This document shows, in pieces, positions 42,771-50,955 of a DNA stretch of 64,000 nt. The position numbers were made by a program, and so were the translations under genes. The stretch is taken from NCBI GenBank assembly GCA_946222285.1, contig CAMIIP010000005.1:62001-126000 (forward strand). Reading direction: 5' to 3'. Numbering within the stretch: position 1 is the stretch's first letter; the number at the start of each line of letters is the position of its first letter. The notes under the pieces are model-generated. The model saw only the letters and a list, made by a program, of their open reading frames with translations, had not been told where the DNA came from and did no database searches. This stretch comes from an uncultured Rothia sp. GTDB lineage: Bacteria > Actinomycetota > Actinomycetes > Actinomycetales > Micrococcaceae.

Positions 42771-44339
42771 TCAGAGCATCCTCTTTTGACCACCCATAGA
42801 ACCGAGCCAGCCCAGCAGGAAGGAGGCAGGAATCGCCACAATTCCCGGGTTGGAGAGCGGGAACCAGGCGAAATCTGCACCAGGGAGCATCGATGTTTCT
42901 GAACCAGACATCACCGGGGAGAAGATAATAAGCAGTATCGAAAGTCCTAGCCCGCCATACATAGACCAGACCGCCCCGCGCGTCTTAAATCCTTTCCAAT
43001 AGAGCGAATACAAGATCGTGGGAAGATTAGCCGATGCAGCAATAGCGAATGCCAACGCCACTAAAAAGGCTACATTTTGCCCCTGAGCGCCGATACCGCC
43101 CGCGATAGCTAGCAGGCCGATGACAACCACGGTGGTTTTTGCAACCTTGATTTCTCTCTTCGGATCGCTCTTACCTTTGCAGATCACATTGGTATAAATA
43201 TCGTGAGCAAATGAGGCTGAGGCGGTAATAGCCAAACCTGCGACCACCGCCAGAATGGTAGCGAAAGCAACCGCCGCAATTACACCCATGAGCACCGAAC
43301 CACCTAAATGGAAGGCCAGTAGAGGTGCCGCAGAATTGACGCCGCCTGGCGCAGATTTAATGGCATCTGCACCCAGCAGCGCAGCTGCACCATAGCCCAG
43401 AACCAAAGTAAAGAGATAGAAAAGACCAATCAAGGAGATTGCCCATACTACAGATTTCCGAGCTTCTTTAGCGGTGGGAACGGTATAGAACCGCATCAGT
43501 ACGTGAGGTAAACCTGCTGCACCAAAAACAGGCGCCAGGCCCAGCGAAATGAAATCCAGCTTGCTGGTGTCATTCATACCGTATTTCAAACCGGGTCCAA
43601 GAATTTTGGGGTTACCAGAGTTTTCAACAGCTCCACCAAGCAGGGAGGAAAGGTTGAAGCCGTACATTCCCAGAATCCACACGGTCATCACGGCCACACC
43701 AGCGATGAGCAGACAAGCCTTGATAATTTGCACCCAAGTGGTGCCTTTCATACCACCAATGAGCACGTAGACAATCATCAAAACACCTACGACCACAATC
43801 ACCAAGGATTGGCCCGCCTTAGAGCTAATGCCCATCAACAGCGAGACGAGCGCTCCCGCACCAGCCATCTGGGCCAGCAGGTAGAAAAGAGTAACCGCCA
43901 AAGTAGAGATGCAAGCCGCAATACGCACCGGGCGTTGGCGCAGGCGAAAAGAAAGCACATCTGCCATCGTAAATTTACCGGTATTACGCAGAGGCTCAGC
44001 CACAAGAAGAAGTGCTACCAGCCAGGCTACGAGAAAGCCGATGGAGTAGAGAAAACCATCATAGCCCTGAAGAGCAATAGCGCCTACAATGCCAAGAAAG
44101 GACGCCGCCGAAAGATAGTCACCGGCGATGGCCAGACCGTTTTGAGTGCCGGTGAAAGATCGCCCGCCGGCATAGTAATCGGCGGCAGTCTTATTGTTTT
44201 TGCTGGCACGCAGCACTACCACCATGGTGACCAGAACAAAGGCACCAAAGATACTCATATTAATCCAGGGTGTACCTACGGTTTTACTGCTTATTTCTGT
44301 AGCCAACAGGGAAGTTGTAGCAAGATAAGTTGCGGACAT
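42771..44339 (-). CDS. actP: Cation/acetate symporter ActP; C-terminus frameshifted
   Basis: 522 residues as read. A sodium:solute symporter with about 13 membrane segments that takes up acetate and other short monocarboxylates. Motifs include LAIAGDYLSAASFLG, GYDGFLYSIGFLVAWL and SASFAHDIY. The frame closes early after GQKRML. One extra base near the AAAA run at 42784-42787 would give a tail ...KEDALKQSEMEVRSLTG and VGAEGAIDH, ending at 42706, which matches the usual end of actinobacterial ActP. It starts one base after the DUF485 gene, its usual partner. Confidence 0.9.
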   Translation of the reverse strand: MSATYLATTSLLATEISSKTVGTPWINMSIFGAFVLVTMVVVLRASKNNKTAADYYAGGRSFTGTQNGLAIAGDYLSAASFLGIVGAIALQGYDGFLYSIGFLVAWLVALLLVAEPLRNTGKFTMADVLSFRLRQRPVRIAACISTLAVTLFYLLAQMAGAGALVSLLMGISSKAGQSLVIVVVGVLMIVYVLIGGMKGTTWVQIIKACLLIAGVAVMTVWILGMYGFNLSSLLGGAVENSGNPKILGPGLKYGMNDTSKLDFISLGLAPVFGAAGLPHVLMRFYTVPTAKEARKSVVWAISLIGLFYLFTLVLGYGAAALLGADAIKSAPGGVNSAAPLLAFHLGGSVLMGVIAAVAFATILAVVAGLAITASASFAHDIYTNVICKGKSDPKREIKVAKTTVVVIGLLAIAGGIGAQGQNVAFLVALAFAIAASANLPTILYSLYWKGFKTRGAVWSMYGGLGLSILLIIFSPVMSGSETSMLPGADFAWFPLSNPGIVAIPASFLLGWLGSMGGQKRML

Positions 44340-44340
44340 T

Positions 44341-44742
44341 TTAGCTCTGCCTTTCGGTAGTTGCTACAGCGTAATCTCCGCGTTCCATCTCTTCGCGAAG
44401 CGTCTTTGCCTGCGGATCGAGTTTACGGTTGGCGAAAGAGACATAAGCTCCGGTAATGATGAAGGTGGTAAGAAATTGGAGAAGTCCTAGAACTACGGCC
44501 AGATTGACGTTTCCTACAATTTTGTTTGCCATCAACCCTGGGGCATACATTGCTAGCGCCACATAAACGAGATACCAGAGAAGAAAGAGTAGCGCCAGGG
44601 GAAAAACAAAGGAGCGATGGGTTTTTCGTAAGTGTTGAAATTCTGCGCCGTTTTGAGCGCGGCGAAAATCAATATCCACAGAGACAGTGGGTTCAATAGA
44701 ACCGGTGGCAACAGAATGTTGCGGAGAAGAGTGTTGCGACAT
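44341..44742 (-). CDS. DUF485 membrane protein, ActP partner
   Basis: 133 residues. A Ser/His-rich N-terminus, then the DUF485 core FQHLRKTHRSFVFPLALLFLLWY-like segment with two membrane helices (about 55-80 and 95-120). A charged tail follows. DUF485 proteins are encoded with ActP-type acetate symporters and are thought to be accessory subunits; in corynebacteria the analogous pair is MctB-MctC. Stop and the next start are separated by a single base. Two palindromes lie upstream (44760-44798). Confidence 0.9.
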   Translation of the reverse strand: MSQHSSPQHSVATGSIEPTVSVDIDFRRAQNGAEFQHLRKTHRSFVFPLALLFLLWYLVYVALAMYAPGLMANKIVGNVNLAVVLGLLQFLTTFIITGAYVSFANRKLDPQAKTLREEMERGDYAVATTERQS

Positions 44743-44759
44743 GTGAGCTTCCTCATAAA

Positions 44760-44798
44760 TAGGTTGCTGTACAACCTACTATATGTGCTACGTCACAT
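44760..44798 (-). promoter_or_regulatory. Two palindromes upstream of the acetate-uptake operon
   Basis: TAGGTTG-CTGTA-CAACCTA (44760-44778) has perfect 7-bp arms, 17 bases before the DUF485 start. ATGTG-CTACGT-CACAT (44783-44798) is next to it. The second resembles a CRP/GlxR half-site pair but with a shorter spacer than the usual consensus. Both are likely operators for carbon control. Confidence 0.5.
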
Positions 44799-44811
44799 GA
44801 AAATAATGCGA

Positions 44812-45402
44812 TTACCGGAGATTCAATATCAGCGTAATACAACTATCCAGGAAAGCATCCACCTGAGTTTCTTCATAGCACATATCGCCGGTCGCACTAG
44901 AGAAAACAGCCGAGCGAATCAGCGAAGGTGAAAGCTCCTCGGCAGAGCGGAAATGATCACGCAAGCTCTCGCACAGAGCATCGACTTCTTTGACGAAATA
45001 CCCCTTAGTGAGTTTCCGTGCAGGACGGCGAAACCTCTCCCCTGCTTGACGATCAAGACGGCGCATAATCACTGCAGCGCTCTCTTCAACGCTTTGTTCC
45101 CACTTCACGCGTCCATAACGCTCAATGAAATAGCGGCGCTCAAAATCCGCAAACCGGTCTTCCACCCGGTCTAAGGCATGGTCCACATCTGCGATCGAAT
45201 ACCCACCCAACTCAGCAGAAAACTTGACCTGACGAATGTCTTGAGAAGTATGAAGGGTTTTACCCACGTGCCCCTGGCGAAGAGCATCAAAATCAGCAGC
45301 GAGCTCATCAAAATAAGAATCAACTTCACCACATGCATAACCCTGTTGCTGATTGCTAACCAGAATGAATTCATGGGTGCTCGATGCATGTTGTTGATTC
45401 AC
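44812..45402 (-). CDS. DivIVA-domain-like protein
   Basis: 196 residues from GTG 45402, chosen for GGAGG 7 bases upstream. Three short segments carry the DivIVA-type pattern (F-x(6-8)-GY-x(2)-xxVDxxLD): KFSAELGGYSIADVDHALD, KLTKGYFVKEVDALCESL and a degenerate third near the C-terminus ending VDAFLD. Such actinobacterial proteins may act in polar growth or wall assembly. There is no long coiled coil, so it is not the pole protein Wag31 itself. It lies after cdsA on the same strand, with a terminator hairpin between. Confidence 0.82.
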   Translation of the reverse strand: MNQQHASSTHEFILVSNQQQGYACGEVDSYFDELAADFDALRQGHVGKTLHTSQDIRQVKFSAELGGYSIADVDHALDRVEDRFADFERRYFIERYGRVKWEQSVEESAAVIMRRLDRQAGERFRRPARKLTKGYFVKEVDALCESLRDHFRSAEELSPSLIRSAVFSSATGDMCYEETQVDAFLDSCITLILNLR

Positions 45403-45424
45403 AAATCCTCCAAAAATAAGCAAC

Positions 45425-45450
45425 GGGTGCGGTAGAAAACTACCGCACCC
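45425..45450 (-). terminator. Terminator after cdsA
   Basis: Perfect 11-bp arms GGGTGCGGTAG and complement with a 4-base loop, between cdsA and the DivIVA-like gene. Confidence 0.75.
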
Positions 45451-45485
45451 ATCATGTCACGAACCGTTCCTATTTTGATGAATTC

Positions 45486-46337
45486 TTAGGTAACTGGCGT
45501 GAAAAGCGCAAAGATCACGTAGCCGATAGCTAAACAAAAAACAATGGAATCTAAACGATCCATCACTCCGCCATGCCCGGGCAGAATATTAGACATATCT
45601 TTGATACCGATTTCTCGCTTAACCATTGATTCAGAAAGATCGCCTGTAGTTGCAGTAGCCACCAGAAAAACAGCGAGAATTACGCCAAACCACCAAGGTT
45701 CTCCAATCACCAAAGAGGCAATCACACCCACAATGATTGAACCAACCATCGAACCCGCAAAACCTTCCCAGGTTTTTTGGGGAGAAATTTTCGGTGCCAT
45801 GGGATGTTTGCCCCAAAGAACACCTGCGATATAGCCCCAGGTATCGTTACCAATTGCCATAATCAGAATCATAAAGATTTTGCCAGGACCACCCTCATCC
45901 CTGAAAAGTAGCATAGCCAGCGCCAGCATAAAAGGCACCCAGGATACAGCAAAAATGGAACCCATAACGGACATAATCATGCCGTCTTTAGGACCAAAAA
46001 GCCTGCAAGCTATCAGAAAGAGAATAGAGGCAACCACAGCAAAAATCAGCCACTGTCCGCCACCAATATAGGCGAGAAAAGGTAGCGCCACTGCAATCAG
46101 AACAGCCGGCGGCAAAGGAATACCCATACCGCGCTTATGGTTGAGACCGTTAACCACTTCCCAGGTTCCAACACCCGCAGCAGCTGCGGCTAGAGCAACC
46201 AGAAGCCAGGGCACATAGAAGAGACCGATAACAACCAGCGCGCCGAGCACAACGCCAACACCAATAGCAGCGGGAAGATTACGCCCCGCCTTAGACTTTT
46301 TAGTCGGTTCAGCTTTGAGATCAAGGTGCTGGCTCAT
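45486..46337 (-). CDS. cdsA: Phosphatidate cytidylyltransferase
   Basis: 283 residues. Makes CDP-diacylglycerol from phosphatidate and CTP for phospholipid synthesis, in the cytoplasmic membrane. About eight membrane segments follow a basic N-terminus. The active-site region is clear: GNDTWGYIAG, KISPQKTWEGFAGS, and the CDS signature SMVKREIGIKDMSNILPGHG-type segment with GGVMDRLDS. It starts 3 bases after the frr stop, so the two are co-transcribed (rpsB-tsf-pyrH-frr-cdsA order). Confidence 0.96.
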   Translation of the reverse strand: MSQHLDLKAEPTKKSKAGRNLPAAIGVGVVLGALVVIGLFYVPWLLVALAAAAAGVGTWEVVNGLNHKRGMGIPLPPAVLIAVALPFLAYIGGGQWLIFAVVASILFLIACRLFGPKDGMIMSVMGSIFAVSWVPFMLALAMLLFRDEGGPGKIFMILIMAIGNDTWGYIAGVLWGKHPMAPKISPQKTWEGFAGSMVGSIIVGVIASLVIGEPWWFGVILAVFLVATATTGDLSESMVKREIGIKDMSNILPGHGGVMDRLDSIVFCLAIGYVIFALFTPVT

Positions 46338-46340
46338 GCA

Positions 46341-46898
46341 TTAAACCTCGAGAAGTTCTGCTTCTTTGCGCTTATACAGTTCGTCGATGGAATCAATATG
46401 CTTCTTAGTGAGCGCGTCAAGTTCCTTTTCACCGCGTGCGCCCTCGTCTTCACCGATTTCGCCGTCCTTGACTGCCTTTTCAATAGCGGTCTTAGCGGTA
46501 CGGCGGATATTACGCACGGAGATACGAGCATCTTCGGTTTTGGTGCCCACGAGCTTGATGTATTCTTTACGGCGCTCTTCAGTCATCTCGGGCATGACGA
46601 TGCGGATGACGTTGCCGTCGTTGGCAGGATTAGCGCCCAAATCTGAGTTGCGCAAAGCATCTTCAATATCCCGAAGAGCTGACTTGTCATAGGGGGTAAT
46701 AAGAATAGTGCGAGCTTCAGGGGTCTGGAAAGAGGCAAGCTGCTGCAAGGGAGTCGGGGTGCCGTAGTACTCTACACTGATAGAAGCGAACAGTGAGGGA
46801 TTAGCCCGACCGGTGCGTACATTCGAGTATTCGTTTTGCAGCGCAACGATGGCTTTATCCATTTTGGTGCCTGCATCAGTAAGAGTTTCTTCAATCAC
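46341..46898 (-). CDS. frr: Ribosome recycling factor
   Basis: 185 residues, exactly the family size. With EF-G it splits the post-termination ribosome. The conserved starts and ends are seen: TKMDKAIVALQNEYSNVRTGRANP-like region near residue 12, VEYYGTPTPLQQLAS, ITPYDKSALRDIEDAL, and the long C-terminal helix IDELYKRKEAELLEV. Followed at once by cdsA. The pyrH terminator lies upstream. Confidence 0.97.
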   Translation of the reverse strand: MIEETLTDAGTKMDKAIVALQNEYSNVRTGRANPSLFASISVEYYGTPTPLQQLASFQTPEARTILITPYDKSALRDIEDALRNSDLGANPANDGNVIRIVMPEMTEERRKEYIKLVGTKTEDARISVRNIRRTAKTAIEKAVKDGEIGEDEGARGEKELDALTKKHIDSIDELYKRKEAELLEV

Positions 46899-47014
46899 CT
46901 GTAATCTCCTTGTGTTGATTTATCGTGTTCACACGCTAGTTTGATAGCTTCCACCAGTCTAGTTGATTTAGCTAGCCTGTGCCGAGTTAGGCCCCTAACA
47001 GCAACCAGAACACA

Positions 47015-47049
47015 AAAATGCTCTCCCAAAAACTGTGGGAGAGCATTTT
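47015..47049 (-). terminator. Terminator after pyrH
   Basis: AAAATGCTCTCCCA/TGGGAGAGCATTTT arms with a 7-base loop, followed on the minus strand by TTGTGTTC, 11 bases after the pyrH stop. Confidence 0.85.
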
Positions 47050-47059
47050 ACAGAATTTT

Positions 47060-47803
47060 CTAGGCAGTAACGATGGTGCCCATTTCTTCGCCGAGAATCG
47101 CCCGGGTCACGTTACCCTCGCCCTGCATACCAAAAACGCGCATAGCTACATTATTGTCTTTGCAGAGTGAGAAAGCGGTCTGATCCATCACACGAATATT
47201 GCGCTGCAAAGCCTCATCGTAGGTCAAGCTAAACAGGCGCTCAGCGTTAGGGTCCTTATTGGGATCAGCGGTGTAGATACCGTCTACACCATTCTTAGCT
47301 ACCAGCACCTCGTCCGCCTGAATTTCCAGTGCACGTTGCGCCGCCACAGTATCGGTAGAGAAGTAGGGCAAACCCGCACCGGCACCAAAAATAACGACAC
47401 GATCCTTCTGCATATGGCGAATTGCTCGGCGCGGAATATAAGTCTCAGCAACCTGCGGCATAGTAATCGCCGACTGCACACGAGTATCAATGCCTGCCTG
47501 CTCCAAAAAATCCTGAAGAGCCAAAGAATTCATCACGGTACCCAACATGCCCATGTAGTCCGCACGGGAACGATCCATACCTGCCTGAGAAAGCTCAGCG
47601 CCACGGAAAAAGTTACCGCCACCGATAACAATCGAGGTTTCAACCTCACCCACGGTAGCAGCAATTTGCTCAGCGATTCCACGAATCACATCAGTGGAGA
47701 TACCCACCTGCCCACCGCCAAAAACCTCGCCGGAGAGTTTCAGGAGGACTCGACGTCGTCCGGTATCATCGCGCTGGATAGCTGGCTTAGGTGCGTCAGT
47801 CAT
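47060..47803 (-). CDS. pyrH: UMP kinase
   Basis: 247 residues from ATG 47803, preceded by AGAGGT. The frame stays open to 47926, but that part does not fit the family. Phosphorylates UMP to UDP. Amino-acid-kinase motifs: VLLKLSGEVFGG near residue 18, IVIGGGNFFRG (phosphate loop) near residue 56, GTGLPY-like GAGAGLPYFSTDT near residue 145, and KNGVDGIYTADP near residue 175. It lies between tsf and frr as in most bacteria. Confidence 0.96.
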   Translation of the reverse strand: MTDAPKPAIQRDDTGRRRVLLKLSGEVFGGGQVGISTDVIRGIAEQIAATVGEVETSIVIGGGNFFRGAELSQAGMDRSRADYMGMLGTVMNSLALQDFLEQAGIDTRVQSAITMPQVAETYIPRRAIRHMQKDRVVIFGAGAGLPYFSTDTVAAQRALEIQADEVLVAKNGVDGIYTADPNKDPNAERLFSLTYDEALQRNIRVMDQTAFSLCKDNNVAMRVFGMQGEGNVTRAILGEEMGTIVTA

Positions 47804-47865
47804 AGAGGTACCTCTCAAATCTTGTATTAATAATGCCGAAACGGCATGTCCTAGAACAGCATACG

Positions 47866-47901
47866 ACAAAGGAGAGTACCGCAACCGGCACTCTCCTTTG
47901 T
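47866..47901 (-). terminator. Hairpin after tsf
   Basis: ACAAAGGAGAGT and its complement with an inner ACCG/CGGC stem, between tsf and pyrH. No T-run follows, so it may only attenuate. Confidence 0.6.
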
Positions 47902-47983
47902 TACCCCCGATTCTGTGCACAATCACAGTGGATGTTTCGGCACTCTTTTAATGCCGCACAGCAGAGGTTTAGTTCAAAAGAAC

Positions 47984-48814
47984 TTATGCGCCCACACGGA
48001 AACGCTCGAAAGCGGTTGCAGATGAACCGTTTTCTTCCAGAACCTTAGCAACTGACTTGGAAGAATCCTTTGCGAAGTCCTGATCTACCAGGGTGTTCTC
48101 CTTGTAGAAAGCCTTGAGCTTGCCTTCGACGATCTTAGGAATGATCTGCTCGGGCTTGCCCTCGGCAGCTGCGGTTTCCTCAGCAACGCGCTTTTCAGCT
48201 TCTACATCTGCTGCGGGAATTTCCTCAGAAGAGAGGTACTTGGGTGCCATTGCAGCAATGTGAACTGCTACATCGTGAGCAACTTCTTCTTTGCCTTCAC
48301 CTGAAACAGCCAAGAGAACGCCAACCTGTGCGGGAAGGTCCTTGGAAGTCTTGTGCAGGTAAACAGAAACGGTGTCGCCCTCAACGCGTGCTACGCGGCG
48401 AACAACAACCTTTTCACCCAAACGCGCTGCGGCATCGGTGGTGAGCTCTTCAACGGTCTTGCCGTCTGCTGATGCTGCGTTAAGTTCTTCAATGGTGGTT
48501 GCGTTTGAAGCAATAGCAGCCTCAAGAACGTTGTTACCGAATTCGATGAAGGGATCAGACTTAGCAACGAAGTCAGTTTCTGAGTTAACCTCAATCATGT
48601 AGCCAACGCCGTTTTCAACGCGTGCTGCTACAAGACCTTCAGCTGCTGCACGACCTTCGCGCTTGGTGATGCCTTTAAGGCCCTTCACGCGAATGATTTC
48701 CTGTGCCTTCTGCTGATCGCCGTTAGCCTCGTCAAGAGCCTTCTTGACGTCGAGCATGCCAGCGCCGGTCTTTTCGCGCAGAGCCTTGATGTCTGCTGCG
48801 GTGTAGTTCGCCAT
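47984..48814 (-). CDS. tsf: Elongation factor Ts
   Basis: 276 residues from ATG 48814, with AAGGAG 6 bases upstream. Nucleotide exchange factor of EF-Tu. The N-terminal UBA-like region is VKALREKTGAGMLDVKKAL-type (residues 7-27). The EF-Ts signature EVNSETDFVAKSDPF lies near residue 78. The second core half ends KVLEENGSSATAFERFRVGA. It follows rpsB; the strong hairpin in between suggests partial readthrough. Confidence 0.97.
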   Translation of the reverse strand: MANYTAADIKALREKTGAGMLDVKKALDEANGDQQKAQEIIRVKGLKGITKREGRAAAEGLVAARVENGVGYMIEVNSETDFVAKSDPFIEFGNNVLEAAIASNATTIEELNAASADGKTVEELTTDAAARLGEKVVVRRVARVEGDTVSVYLHKTSKDLPAQVGVLLAVSGEGKEEVAHDVAVHIAAMAPKYLSSEEIPAADVEAEKRVAEETAAAEGKPEQIIPKIVEGKLKAFYKENTLVDQDFAKDSSKSVAKVLEENGSSATAFERFRVGA

Positions 48815-48881
48815 AGTGAACTCCTTGATTGTTTTCTTCAAAGGTCTTGGTACCGGTCAATATTTTACCGGGTAGATGGAA

Positions 48882-48919
48882 AAAGACGGCGCCCACCAAA
48901 GTGGGCGGGCGCCGTCTTT
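48882..48919 (-). terminator. Terminator after rpsB
   Basis: AAAGACGGCGCCC and GGGCGCCGTCTTT arms, followed on the minus strand by TTCCATC after a run of T. It lies 10 bases past the rpsB stop. Confidence 0.85.
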
Positions 48920-48928
48920 CACAGCAAA

Positions 48929-49759
48929 TTATTCTGCTGAGCCTTCGGTTGAAGCAGCTTCTTCAGACTTAGCTGATTCTTCAGCCTTGTCTGAGGTGTG
49001 CTGCTCTAGGAGCTCGCGCTCCCATTCAGCCATGGGCTCTTCAGCGGAGTCCTTACCGGACTTCTTGTTGCTACGCTCCAACAGACCTTCTGCAACTGCA
49101 TCTGCGATGACGCGGGTGAGCAGGTTGACGGAGCGGATAGCGTCGTCGTTACCGGGGATAGGGAATGAAACCTCATCGGGATCGCAGTTAGTATCGAGGA
49201 TAGCTACAACGGGAATGTTGAGCTTCTGGGCCTCGTCTACTGCAAGATGTTCCTTCTTGGTATCAACAATCCAGACCAAAGAAGGAGCCTTCTTGAGGTC
49301 GCGGATACCGCCGAGGGTCTTCTCTAGCTTTTCGTGCTCGCGGCGAAGAAGCAACAGTTCCTTCTTGGTGAACTGTGAGCCTGCTACGTCGTCAAAGTCG
49401 ATCTGCTCAAGTTCCTTCATACGATCGATTCGCTTGGAAACGGTCTCGAAGTTGGTGAGCATACCACCGAGCCAGCGGTGGTTAACGTAAGGCATGTTAA
49501 CGCGGGTAGCCTGTTCAGCAATGGCTTCCTGAGCCTGCTTCTTGGTACCAACGAAAAGTACGGTGCCACCGTGTGCAACGGTTGACTTAACAGCTTCGTA
49601 AGCCTGGTCAATGAAAGCCAGTGACTGCTGCAGGTCAATGATGTAAATGCCGTTACGCTCGGTGAAAATGAAGCGCTTCATCTTGGGGTTCCAGCGGCGG
49701 GTCTGGTGACCGAAGTGGACACCTGAATCGAGAAGCTGGCGCATAGTTACGACGGGCAT
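48929..49759 (-). CDS. rpsB: 30S ribosomal protein S2
   Basis: 276 residues, with an acidic C-terminal tail of about 40 (Glu/Ala/Ser-rich) as in other actinobacteria. Typical segments: LLDSGVHFGHQTRRWNPKMK, GTKKQAQEAIAEQA, VNHRWLGGMLTNF and IPVVAILDTNCDPDEV. Preceded by AAGGAGAC. The upstream 566 bases lack a gene and carry several small hairpins, which suggests a long regulatory leader for the rpsB-tsf transcript. Confidence 0.97.
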   Translation of the reverse strand: MPVVTMRQLLDSGVHFGHQTRRWNPKMKRFIFTERNGIYIIDLQQSLAFIDQAYEAVKSTVAHGGTVLFVGTKKQAQEAIAEQATRVNMPYVNHRWLGGMLTNFETVSKRIDRMKELEQIDFDDVAGSQFTKKELLLLRREHEKLEKTLGGIRDLKKAPSLVWIVDTKKEHLAVDEAQKLNIPVVAILDTNCDPDEVSFPIPGNDDAIRSVNLLTRVIADAVAEGLLERSNKKSGKDSAEEPMAEWERELLEQHTSDKAEESAKSEEAASTEGSAE

Positions 49760-50000
49760 GTCGTCTCCTTTTATTGCCGTGCCGACCCCTTATTCAAGGC
49801 TAGCCGTACACGCGCATAGTAGTTATCGGTTACATGTTGAGCTTACGCTCACCTGGAAACGCTCAGAAATATTCTCCTTGCAGAGTTTTCTCAGGCCTTG
49901 ACCGACTAGGAGTCGGACCGAAAGTCCCTTCGCCCCACCTGTTAGTGCGGCTTTGCGTTTCGCGTTGTCAGATCAAGGTGTGAGCCTTGATAACGCCGTA
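49760..50000 (-). promoter_or_regulatory. Possible structured mRNA leader of rpsB
   Basis: Four small hairpins follow one another on the minus strand: ATCAAGG-CTCACA-CCTTGAT (49972-49991), GGAC-TTTCG-GTCC (49915-49927), CCGACT-CCT-AGTCGG (49902-49916) and TGAGC-GTAA-GCTCA (49838-49851). The last has a GNRA-type loop. Autoregulation by S2 is known in other bacteria; here it is inferred. No open frame of note lies in 49760-50325. Confidence 0.4.
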
Positions 50001-50196
50001 TGTAATGGGCGCTTTTACTCGCTTTCCATCAGAGCTGATTTCGAGCACGGATAACCCGCACAGAGCAAACTGCAGTGTTCAACTATACATGAAATGTCCC
50101 GGTTGTGGAGGTCTCAGCATCCGCTTATAAACCAGGCTCGAATTTCTCGGCTACACGGCGTTAGAGCACCGCTACAACCAAGATGCACACCGAAAC

Positions 50197-50244
50197 TTGT
50201 GGATAACTAAAAATTTGGTGTTTTTGGAGCAAAGTTATCCACAA
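50197..50244. promoter_or_regulatory. Inverted pair of consensus DnaA boxes
   Basis: TTGTGGATAACT (50197-50208) and AGTTATCCACAA (50233-50244) contain the nine-base box TTATCCACA in both orientations with no mismatch, 28 bases apart (box to box). The same bases could form a 12-bp hairpin. They lie between the rpsB leader and the M23 peptidase gene, about 80 bases before its start. Confidence 0.6.
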
Positions 50245-50325
50245 TTTTTGGTTAACGGATTTTAGAGATGCTTTTTCTGCTTGGCTGGAAGTAGCCAATG
50301 TCATAGCTCATTCTAGGAGCCTTTT

Positions 50326-50883
50326 GTGAATCTTTCGTTTTCTTTAATCTACCGCGCATCTCTAGGGCGCTGGCTCTTAGCTATAGTTCTGCCCCCTCTT
50401 TTACTATTTGCCTTCGCTACTGACGGACGCGCAGCACCAACCGCCTATCCGCGCTGGCAGTGGCCCACCCATACCGGAGCTGCAGTCTTGCAAGAATTTG
50501 AGAAACCCGCAAAGAAATGGAGTCCGGGACATCGCGGAGTTGATCTAGCCGCCGACGACGCCGCGGTGCGCTCCCCCGCCAACGGAAAGGTGGTGTTCTC
50601 AGGCAAGGTGGTAGACCGTACCGTAATTACCGTGGAACACGCCAATGGGTTGCGCTCTAGCTTCGAACCTGTCCGTGAGTCGCTGAAGGTAGGAACCGAA
50701 GTCAAAGCGGGCGAGCATATTGCAGAAATTGACACTGCTATCGTTCACTGCCCCACGCTTTGTGTGCACTGGGGCGTTCGAGAAGGTAAAGGTGACACAG
50801 CCGAATATCTCAACCCCATGCTCTTTCTCGGTAAGGAGGACCCGAGCGTCCTCCTACCAATTGGGGAGGATTTTGCAGCCTAA
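50326..50883 (+). CDS. Secreted M23 family metallopeptidase
   Basis: 185 residues from GTG 50326. A signal peptide spans about residues 1-36 (LLAIVLPPLLLFAFATDGRAAP). The M23/LytM domain follows: SPGHRGVDLAA carries the first His and Asp zinc ligands, and VHWGVREG the last His. The LytM fold is complete but short. Family members cut peptide bridges of peptidoglycan. An internal Cys pair (VHCPTLCVHW) flanks the active site and may be a disulphide. It probably acts in wall remodelling at the cell surface. Confidence 0.93.
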   Translation: MNLSFSLIYRASLGRWLLAIVLPPLLLFAFATDGRAAPTAYPRWQWPTHTGAAVLQEFEKPAKKWSPGHRGVDLAADDAAVRSPANGKVVFSGKVVDRTVITVEHANGLRSSFEPVRESLKVGTEVKAGEHIAEIDTAIVHCPTLCVHWGVREGKGDTAEYLNPMLFLGKEDPSVLLPIGEDFAA

Positions 50884-50955
50884 GATTGAAAACCCTAATA
50901 ACCACTTATTCAGTTTCGACCACGCCAAATCGCCGGAAACTTTATCAAATTCTAT

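Noticed and set aside
49760..50325. Known riboswitch class or small gene in the rpsB/M23 gap
   Set aside because: I saw no cobalamin, TPP, FMN, SAM or glycine riboswitch core, and no frame with a credible start.
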